Positions 1-4,945 of a stretch of DNA of 6,982 nucleotides are shown here, in pieces. The DNA is from an uncultured Clostridium sp. (GTDB lineage Bacteria > Bacillota > Clostridia > Clostridiales > Clostridiaceae), in the NCBI RefSeq assembly GCF_934754915.1, contig NZ_CAKVKB010000155.1, positions 1 through 6,982 on the forward strand. Direction: 5' to 3'. Position 1 is the first letter of the stretch. Each line of letters begins with the position of its first letter. Made by a program: the position numbers and the translations under genes. The notes under the pieces are model-generated. The model ran no database searches and was not told where the DNA came from. It saw nothing but the letters and a program-made list of their open reading frames with translations.

Positions 1-62
1 GCGCTCGGATATGCCGCCGCACACCCGGCACCTGCCAAGTCGCGCAAGGACGACTTTGCCGT
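1..62. other. GC-rich segment unlike the rest of the window; probable chimeric junction
   Basis: A hand count gives 41 G or C in the first 60 bases (about 68%), while bases 61-120 have 20 of 60 (about 33%) and the rest of the window stays AT-rich. The change occurs within about 15 bases around position 60. All three forward frames and all three reverse frames are open across this segment, as expected for any short GC-rich DNA, so no coding frame can be chosen. Frame 1 runs into a stop at 109-111. I see no insertion-sequence terminal repeat or attachment site at the boundary. The likely explanation is a joined read or mis-assembly at a contig end; a real recombination point beside a GC-rich gene is the alternative. 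Confidence 0.6.
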
Positions 63-143
63 GTGGGTTATATATGGTTTGGAATACACTATTGGAAGTT
101 TGTTTGTTTAGGTGCAATATTAGTTTTAATTTGGTGTATTATA

Positions 144-956
144 ATGAACTATAAAGTAAAGAATGGTAAAAAAATTTTAATTTTTAATGCTTTTATTGCT
201 ATAAAAAAGTATAAATTTTTAATTGAACAGATGGTAGCAAGGGATTTTAAAACAAAATATAAGAGATCAGTTCTCGGAATTTTTTGGAGTTTCTTGAATC
301 CTCTTTTAACAATGTTGGTTCAATATTTTGTATTTTCGAACATTTTTAAAAATGATATTCCATACTATCATGTGTATTTACTTATTGGAGTAGTAATGTT
401 TAATTTCTTTTCAGAAGCTTGTGGCATGACTCTGACATCAATATTAGGAAATGCTAATTTGATGACTAAAGTTTATGTGCCTAAATATATATATCCTTTG
501 GTTAGAGTATTATCATCTGCTGTTAATTTATTAATCTCTCTTATACCGCTTTTATTAATAACTTTATTTTCAGGAATTGTATTGACTAAAGCAATCTTTC
601 TTAGTATTTTCGCAATATTATGTTTAATGATTTTCTCTCTAGGATTAGGACTTATATTGTCTACATCAATGGTATTTTTTAGAGATACTCAGTTTTTATG
701 GGGAGTATTTAGTATGATTTGGATGTATTTAACACCTATTTTTTATCCAGAAAATATACTGCCTAAAAATTTTGTTGGAATATTAAAAATTAATCCTTTG
801 TATTATTATGTGAACTTTGTTCGTTCATGTATAATTGATGAAATTTCACCAGAACCTAGAATATATTTCATTTGCGCAATTAATGCAATAATTATGTTGG
901 CTATAGGTGCATTTGCTTTTAAAAAGAACCAAGATAAGTTTATATTTTATTTATGA
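144..956 (+). CDS. ABC-2 type polysaccharide export permease (Wzm/TagG family)
   Basis: Integral membrane subunit of an ABC exporter that moves a lipid-linked glycan (capsule, O-antigen-like or teichoic-acid-like) across the cytoplasmic membrane. After a cytoplasmic N-terminal stretch comes the family signature RDFKTKYKRSVLG (residues 33-45 counted from ATG 144), followed by WSFLNPLL and about six hydrophobic segments. The conserved FFRDTQFLWG and NPLYYYVNFVR motifs lie in the second half. From ATG 144 the protein is 270 residues, close to the usual 255-270. The start is uncertain: ATG 144 has no clear Shine-Dalgarno site, and the frame stays open leftwards through GTG 63 (297 residues) into the GC-rich segment, which would add an unusual extra hydrophobic helix. 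I prefer 144 on length. The ATPase partner starts 15 bases downstream of the stop. The family call is firm; the exported glycan cannot be named. Confidence 0.92.
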   Translation: MNYKVKNGKKILIFNAFIAIKKYKFLIEQMVARDFKTKYKRSVLGIFWSFLNPLLTMLVQYFVFSNIFKNDIPYYHVYLLIGVVMFNFFSEACGMTLTSILGNANLMTKVYVPKYIYPLVRVLSSAVNLLISLIPLLLITLFSGIVLTKAIFLSIFAILCLMIFSLGLGLILSTSMVFFRDTQFLWGVFSMIWMYLTPIFYPENILPKNFVGILKINPLYYYVNFVRSCIIDEISPEPRIYFICAINAIIMLAIGAFAFKKNQDKFIFYL

Positions 957-971
957 TTTAGGAGTGGAATC

Positions 972-1700
972 ATGTCAGAGACAATTATAGAACTTAAAGA
1001 TGTATCAATTAATTTTAGGCTTTGTGATGATAAAATTCTTTCATTAAAAGAGTTTATAACAAAATCATTAAGTAAAAAGTTATCATATAGTGAATTTTGG
1101 GCATTAAAAAATATTGATTTTAATGTAAAAAAAGGAGAAGTTTTAGGTATTATTGGACATAATGGTTCTGGAAAAAGTACATTATTGAAAATAATATCTG
1201 GAATTATGAAACCTACAACTGGAAAAGTTACTGTGAAGGGAAATATTGTACCAATGTTAGAATTAGGTTCGGGATTTGATATGGATTTAAATGGAAGGGA
1301 AAATATTTTTCTTAATGGAGCTATATTAGGGTATTCTAAATCCTTTTTACAAGATAAATATAATGATATAGTAGAATTTTCAGAGCTTGGAGAGTTTATT
1401 GAAGTTCCAATAAGAAATTATTCCTCAGGTATGATGATGAGATTAGCATTTTCAATAGCTACAGTTGTAAATCCCGATATTTTGATAGTTGATGAAATTT
1501 TATCTGTTGGAGATGAAGCATTTCAACAAAAGAGTAAACAAAGAATGAAGCAGCTTATGTCAGGTGGAACAACAGTACTTTTTGTTTCACACTCTAAAGA
1601 ACAGATAAAAGAAATGTGTGATAGAGTATTATGGCTTGATCACGGCAATATTCGCATGTTAGATAAATGTGATGTTGTGTGTGATAAGTATATATTGTAA
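972..1700 (+). CDS. ABC transporter ATPase for polysaccharide export (Wzt/TagH family, short form)
   Basis: Cytoplasmic nucleotide-binding subunit that pairs with the preceding permease. In the 242-residue product the Walker A motif GHNGSGKST is at 62-70, the ABC signature YSSGM at 150-154, Walker B ILIVDE at 170-175 followed by the SVGD D-loop, and the switch histidine in FVSHS at 204-208. The segment LELGSGFDMDLNGREN (96-111) is typical of the polysaccharide-export branch. The chain stops just after the ATPase fold, so there is no C-terminal carbohydrate-binding domain like that of ~400-residue Wzt proteins such as E. coli O9a. It resembles the short forms that export without recognising a capped chain end. 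A good GGAG Shine-Dalgarno site (961-964) lies 7 bases before the ATG. All catalytic motifs are intact. Confidence 0.95.
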   Translation: MSETIIELKDVSINFRLCDDKILSLKEFITKSLSKKLSYSEFWALKNIDFNVKKGEVLGIIGHNGSGKSTLLKIISGIMKPTTGKVTVKGNIVPMLELGSGFDMDLNGRENIFLNGAILGYSKSFLQDKYNDIVEFSELGEFIEVPIRNYSSGMMMRLAFSIATVVNPDILIVDEILSVGDEAFQQKSKQRMKQLMSGGTTVLFVSHSKEQIKEMCDRVLWLDHGNIRMLDKCDVVCDKYIL

Positions 1701-1718
1701 AAATAATAAATTTAAGAA

Positions 1719-1725
1719 AGAAGGT
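1719..1725 (+). promoter_or_regulatory. Ribosome binding site that fixes the GDPD-like start
   Basis: AGAAGGT ends 6 bases before ATG 1732. The frame is also open to an ATG at 1669 inside the ATPase gene, but that start has no such site and would place 21 non-conserved residues before the conserved LAHRG. The site therefore decides for 1732. Confidence 0.7.
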
Positions 1726-1731
1726 TACTTA

Positions 1732-2364
1732 ATGAAAATCTTAGCACATAGAGGGTATTGGAACAATATTATTGAAAATAATTCATATGAAGCATTAGTG
1801 AAAGCGTTAGATAATGAATTCGGATTTGAATCAGATATAAGAGATTATTGTGGTAAACTTGTAATATCTCACAATATAGCAAATGAAGAAAGTTATTTAG
1901 CAGAAGATATTTTTAAAAAATTATCAGAATATAATGATAAATATTGTTTTGCTATAAATATAAAATCAGATGGATTAAAAGATTTATTAGTTAAATTATT
2001 GGATAAATATAATATAAAAAATTATTTTACATTTGATATGTCTGTACCACAAATGATTGAATATAAGGAATATGGTATAGATTTTTTTACAAGACAGAGT
2101 GAATATGAAAAAGAGTTGGTCTTATATAATGATGCAAAAGGTGTATGGATTGATGCATTTGAAGATGCTTCATGGATTACAGAGGAATTATTAAATAGGC
2201 ATATAAAAAACGGAAAAAAGGTATGTTTGGTATCACCTGATTTACATAAGAAAGATCATATTGCTTTTTGGGAAAAATTAAAAAAATTCAATATAAATTT
2301 TGATAATATAATTTTGTGTACAGATTTTCCTTTAGAAGCAAGGAAATATTTTGGACAAGTATAG
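1732..2364 (+). CDS. Small GDPD/PI-PLC-fold phosphodiesterase-like protein
   Basis: The 210-residue product looks like a compact member of the glycerophosphodiester phosphodiesterase (GDPD) superfamily, a TIM-barrel family that hydrolyses phosphodiesters using two histidines and a metal. Visible motifs are LAHRG (His6, Arg7), ENNSYEAL (15-22, matching the usual ENT..AF), FESDIRD (Glu33 and Asp35, metal ligands) and LVISHN (His47). The expected His/Glu/Asp/His set is present, but the usual HD pair is HN here (Asn48), and the later acidic strand reads INIKSDG instead of an E-x-K form. It is shorter than typical GDPDs (about 240-300 residues). No signal peptide or membrane segment is seen, so it is probably cytoplasmic, which argues against a role in degrading exported lipid. 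It lies 31 bases after the ATPase gene and 21 before the HAD gene. Fold call good; substrate unknown. Confidence 0.8.
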   Translation: MKILAHRGYWNNIIENNSYEALVKALDNEFGFESDIRDYCGKLVISHNIANEESYLAEDIFKKLSEYNDKYCFAINIKSDGLKDLLVKLLDKYNIKNYFTFDMSVPQMIEYKEYGIDFFTRQSEYEKELVLYNDAKGVWIDAFEDASWITEELLNRHIKNGKKVCLVSPDLHKKDHIAFWEKLKKFNINFDNIILCTDFPLEARKYFGQV

Positions 2365-2385
2365 ATTTAGAAAGGAAGATAATTA

Positions 2386-3015
2386 ATGATAAAAGCTATT
2401 ATTTTTGATATGGATGGGGTTTTAATTGATGCTAAAGAATGGCATTATGAAGCGTTAAATAAGGCTTTGAGATTATTTGGATATGAAATTAGTAGATATG
2501 ATCATTTAGTTACATATGATGGACTTCCAACATCTAAAAAATTAGAGATGCTTAGTATGGAAAGAGGTATGCCAAGAAAATTACATAAGTTTATTAATGA
2601 TTTAAAACAACAATATACTGTTGATAAAATTTTTACAGATTGTCATCCGCTTTTTGTGCATGAGTATGCCCTTTCTAATTTAAAATCTGAGGGTTATCAT
2701 CTTGCAGTAGCATCCAATTCAATAAGAAATACTGTTGATTTGATGATGCAAAAAAGTAGTTTGATTCAATATCTAGATTTCTTCTTGAGTAATCAAGATG
2801 TTAAAAAAGGAAAACCAGATCCGGAGATATATCAAGTTGCTATATCCAAATTGGGTTTAAAGCCAGAAGAATGCTTAGTTGTAGAGGATAATAAAAATGG
2901 AATTCAAGCAGCCAAAGCAGCCAATGCACATGTGATGGAAGTATCAACTGTTTATGATGTAAATTTAGAGAATATAAAACATCATATTAAATTAGCAGAG
3001 CAAGGAAGAATTTAG
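2386..3015 (+). CDS. HAD-superfamily hydrolase or phosphomutase (beta-phosphoglucomutase type)
   Basis: Cytoplasmic haloacid-dehalogenase enzyme of 209 residues, expected to act on a phosphorylated sugar or other small metabolite through an aspartyl-phosphate intermediate. Motif I is FDMDGV with nucleophile Asp8 and acid/base Asp10; motif II is ASNS with Ser110; motif III is Lys143 in KKGKPDPEIY; motif IV is VEDNKNGIQAA with Glu167 and Asp168. The helical cap between residues 15 and 80 and the DMDGV start are typical of the beta-phosphoglucomutase/phosphoglycolate-phosphatase branch. A mutase forming a 1-phosphate for the neighbouring nucleotidyltransferase, or a phosphatase acting on a bisphosphate intermediate, would both fit; the sequence does not decide. 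AAAGGAAG at 2371-2378 lies 7 bases before the ATG. The stop codon overlaps the next gene's Shine-Dalgarno site. Confidence 0.9.
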   Translation: MIKAIIFDMDGVLIDAKEWHYEALNKALRLFGYEISRYDHLVTYDGLPTSKKLEMLSMERGMPRKLHKFINDLKQQYTVDKIFTDCHPLFVHEYALSNLKSEGYHLAVASNSIRNTVDLMMQKSSLIQYLDFFLSNQDVKKGKPDPEIYQVAISKLGLKPEECLVVEDNKNGIQAAKAANAHVMEVSTVYDVNLENIKHHIKLAEQGRI

Positions 3016-3020
3016 GAGGT
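3014..3020 (+). promoter_or_regulatory. Full-consensus Shine-Dalgarno site overlapping a stop codon
   Basis: AGGAGGT shares two bases with the TAG stop (3013-3015) of the HAD gene and ends 5 bases before ATG 3026. Ribosomes terminating on the HAD gene would end directly on the initiation site of the divergent nucleotidyltransferase-like gene, which suggests coupled translation of the two. Confidence 0.8.
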
Positions 3021-3025
3021 AATTT

Positions 3026-3754
3026 ATGAATATATTAATACCTATAGCTGGAAATAATGCTGTGATTAATGGAAATCAATATATTAAAGGATTATATGAA
3101 ATAGAAAAGAAAATAGTAATTCAACACATATACGAATCTCTTTCTAAAATTCAAAATAGTAATTTTATTTTTGTTTTGAGAAAAGAAGATATAAAAAATT
3201 ACCATCTTGATGATACGTTAAGATTACTGAATTCTGATATTAAAATTATTATATCAGAGGGAAATACTCAAGGGTCTGCCTGTTCATGTTTATTAGCAAT
3301 AGAGCATATTGATTCAGAAGAACCGTTGCTGATATCTGGAGTAGAGCAATTAATAACTAGAGACTGGAAGGAAATTATAGAAGAATTTAAAAGAAGAGAT
3401 TTAGATGGTGGAGTAATAAGCTTTGATTCAATTCATCCTAAGTGGTCATATATAAAATTAGATAATAATGGATATGTAGTTGAAGCTGCTGAAAAAAGAC
3501 CAATTAGTAGAAATGCAACAACAGGACAATATTATTTTAAGAAAGGTTCAGATTTTGTTGAGGCAGCTGAGAATATGATATTAAAAGGCGCAAGTGTTGA
3601 GGGGCAATATTATGTATGTCCGAGCTTTAATGAAATGGTATTAAAGCAAAAGAAAATAGGATGTATTAAGATTGATACTTCAGAATATTTTTATTTGAAG
3701 GATCAAAGAGGAATGGATGATTATGAAGCTTATTTAAAAGGAGTGAATAGATAA
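3026..3754 (+). CDS. Divergent nucleotidyltransferase-like protein with altered active-site motifs
   Basis: The 242-residue product aligns along its whole length with the nucleotidyltransferase at 4105-4845. Shared landmarks include EGNTQGSACSCLLA (78-91, against EGAACTVLLA), HPKWSYIK (137-144, against DPKWSFIK), the ATTGQYYFKKGSDF segment and the QYYVCPSFNEM segment. In contrast, the N-terminal loop is AGNNAVING (8-16) where the paralog has AGRGSRF, so the G-x-G-x-R nucleotide-binding signature is gone. The metal-binding Asp of NSDQ is Glu107 in SGVEQ. Lys21 still aligns with the PKP lysine. The C-terminal GLGIPEDL segment is also lost. It could be a catalytically weak or inactive regulatory partner, or an enzyme with changed specificity. 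The AGGAGGT site and coupling to the HAD gene suggest it is well translated. Family membership is clear; activity is uncertain. Confidence 0.8.
   Translation: MNILIPIAGNNAVINGNQYIKGLYEIEKKIVIQHIYESLSKIQNSNFIFVLRKEDIKNYHLDDTLRLLNSDIKIIISEGNTQGSACSCLLAIEHIDSEEPLLISGVEQLITRDWKEIIEEFKRRDLDGGVISFDSIHPKWSYIKLDNNGYVVEAAEKRPISRNATTGQYYFKKGSDFVEAAENMILKGASVEGQYYVCPSFNEMVLKQKKIGCIKIDTSEYFYLKDQRGMDDYEAYLKGVNR
3736..3743 (+). promoter_or_regulatory. Shine-Dalgarno site for a GTG start, inside the upstream gene
   Basis: AAAAGGAG lies within the last codons of the preceding gene, 12 bases before GTG 3756. The spacing is a little long for GTG 3756. No better site is seen for the in-frame ATG at 3780. Confidence 0.45.
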
Positions 3755-3755
3755 A

Positions 3756-4082
3756 GTGTACACTTCAAAATTAAGTGATATGACAAAAGGATGGTTTGTT
3801 GGAAATTTTTCTCCAACTATATATTCAACAAATGATGTAGAAGTTGCTGTTAAATCATATAAGGCTGGTGAATGTGAACAAGCACATTATCATAAAGTAG
3901 CAACTGAAATAACTGTTATTGTTTCTGGTAGAGTTAGAATGAATGGGATAGAATATAAAGAAGGAGATATAATTATTATGGAGCCAAATGATGTAACTGA
4001 TTTTTATGCTATAACAGATTCAGTAAATACAGTAGTTAAAATTCCTGGTGCAAATAATGATAAATATGTTGCAGAAGAGTAA
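3756..4082 (+). CDS. Small single-domain cupin protein
   Basis: A 108-residue cytoplasmic beta-barrel of the cupin fold. Cupin motif 1 is clear: Gly38, then His44-x-His46, Glu51 and Gly58 in the usual spacing. Motif 2 is degenerate: G70-D71 and Pro77 are present, but the position usually held by histidine appears to be Asp82 (VTDFYA). The metal site, if any, is two His and one Glu, perhaps with Asp82. Small cupins in glycan loci include sugar epimerases, isomerases and metabolite binders; nothing here resembles the longer RmlC epimerase. The start is GTG 3756, one base after the upstream stop. The alternative ATG 3780 would remove eight residues (MYTSKLSD) that look like part of the domain, so I keep the GTG. 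It lies between two related nucleotidyltransferase genes, suggesting a role in the same precursor pathway. Fold firm, function unknown. Confidence 0.82.
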   Translation: MYTSKLSDMTKGWFVGNFSPTIYSTNDVEVAVKSYKAGECEQAHYHKVATEITVIVSGRVRMNGIEYKEGDIIIMEPNDVTDFYAITDSVNTVVKIPGANNDKYVAEE

Positions 4083-4104
4083 TGTTTAGAGGAGTGAAGA
4101 AAAG

Positions 4105-4845
4105 ATGATTAATATTGTAGTACCTATGGCAGGACGTGGTAGCAGATTTGCTAATGCAGGGTATGAATTACCTAAACCATTGATTTATGTACATGGAAGA
4201 CACATGATTGAATATGTTGTAAAAAATATAACACCTAAGCAAGAACATAGATTTATATTTATTTGTCTTCAAGAACATTTGGATAAATATGATTTAGAGA
4301 ACAAATTAAATAAAATAGCACCAAATTGTGTAATAGTTCCTGTTGATCAAGTTACAGAAGGAGCGGCTTGTACTGTGCTTTTAGCAGAAAAATATATTGA
4401 CAATGACGATTTTATGATGATAGCTAATTCTGACCAATATGTGGATATTAATATCAATGATTATCTTCAGTCAATGAAGGAATATGATGGATTAATTATG
4501 ACAATGACTGCTGATGATCCAAAGTGGTCATTTATAAAATATGATGAAAATGATTTTGTTACATTATTGAGAGAAAAAGAAGTTATTTCAAATGAAGCTA
4601 CAGTTGGAATATATAATTATAAGCATGGATCAGATTTTGTTAAATATGCTAAACAAATGATTAGTAAGGATATACGTGTAAATAATGAATATTATGTTGC
4701 ACCTGTATATAATGAGATGATAGAAGATAAGAAGAAAATTGTATATTACAATATAGGTAGTGAGGATAATGGAATGTATGGACTCGGTATACCAGAAGAT
4801 TTAAATAAATTTTTAAAAAATCCATTATCATTAAAGATATTATAA
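4105..4845 (+). CDS. Nucleotidyltransferase for an activated precursor (sugar-1-phosphate NTase family)
   Basis: Cytoplasmic GT-A-like nucleotidyltransferase of 246 residues, expected to join an NTP to a phosphorylated substrate with release of pyrophosphate. The N-terminal signature is intact: PMAGRGSRF (7-15) followed by ELPKPL (21-26) with Lys24. TEGAACTVLLA is at 84-94, the metal-binding Asp110 is in NSDQ (108-111), and DPKWSFIK at 138-145. GLGIPEDL near the C-terminus matches the G-T-P-x-D-L position of RmlA-like enzymes. It is shorter than RmlA (about 290) and has no left-handed-helix or acyltransferase domain. The nucleotide and substrate cannot be read from the sequence. AGAGGAG at 4088-4094 lies 10 bases before the ATG, and the cupin stop is 22 bases upstream. 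It is the active-looking partner of the divergent paralog at 3026-3754. Confidence 0.88.
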   Translation: MINIVVPMAGRGSRFANAGYELPKPLIYVHGRHMIEYVVKNITPKQEHRFIFICLQEHLDKYDLENKLNKIAPNCVIVPVDQVTEGAACTVLLAEKYIDNDDFMMIANSDQYVDININDYLQSMKEYDGLIMTMTADDPKWSFIKYDENDFVTLLREKEVISNEATVGIYNYKHGSDFVKYAKQMISKDIRVNNEYYVAPVYNEMIEDKKKIVYYNIGSEDNGMYGLGIPEDLNKFLKNPLSLKIL

Positions 4846-4865
4846 TTGCAAATTATATTTTTATG

Positions 4866-4900
4866 TAGGGGGAGATATTATACAAGTTTTTATCTCCCTA
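4866..4900 (+). terminator. Imperfect intergenic hairpin; possible weak terminator, attenuator or processing site
   Basis: GGGAGATA (4870-4877) is complementary to TATCTCCC (4891-4898), giving an 8-bp stem with a 13-base loop. TA at 4866-4867 and 4899-4900 could extend it past a two-G bulge. No run of T follows the 3' arm, so this is not a standard intrinsic terminator; the Ts lie in the loop instead. It sits in the only gap above 50 bases between genes, between the precursor cassette and the glycosyltransferases. It may reduce read-through or mark an RNA processing point. Confidence 0.35.
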
Positions 4901-4921
4901 TGATACGTATAATAATATAAT
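4899..4921 (+). promoter_or_regulatory. Possible -10-like hexamers before the glycosyltransferase gene
   Basis: TATGAT (4899-4904), TATAAT (4908-4913) and TATAAT (4916-4921) lie 25-47 bases before ATG 4946. None has a convincing TTGACA-type -35 element 16-18 bases upstream. In DNA this AT-rich, such hexamers occur often by chance, so an internal promoter is only a possibility. Confidence 0.2.
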
Positions 4922-4945
4922 ATTGTATATGGAGAGGATTAGATA

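Noticed and set aside
1..111. Frame 1 reading through the GC-rich segment to the stop at 109, as the end of an upstream gene
   Set aside because: The frame crosses the probable chimeric boundary, so its two halves come from different sources. No family is recognisable in so short a piece.
1669..1731. Upstream ATG for the GDPD-like gene
   Set aside because: It overlaps the ATPase gene, has no ribosome site and adds 21 residues with no family resemblance; ATG 1732 has a good site and starts just before the conserved LAHRG.
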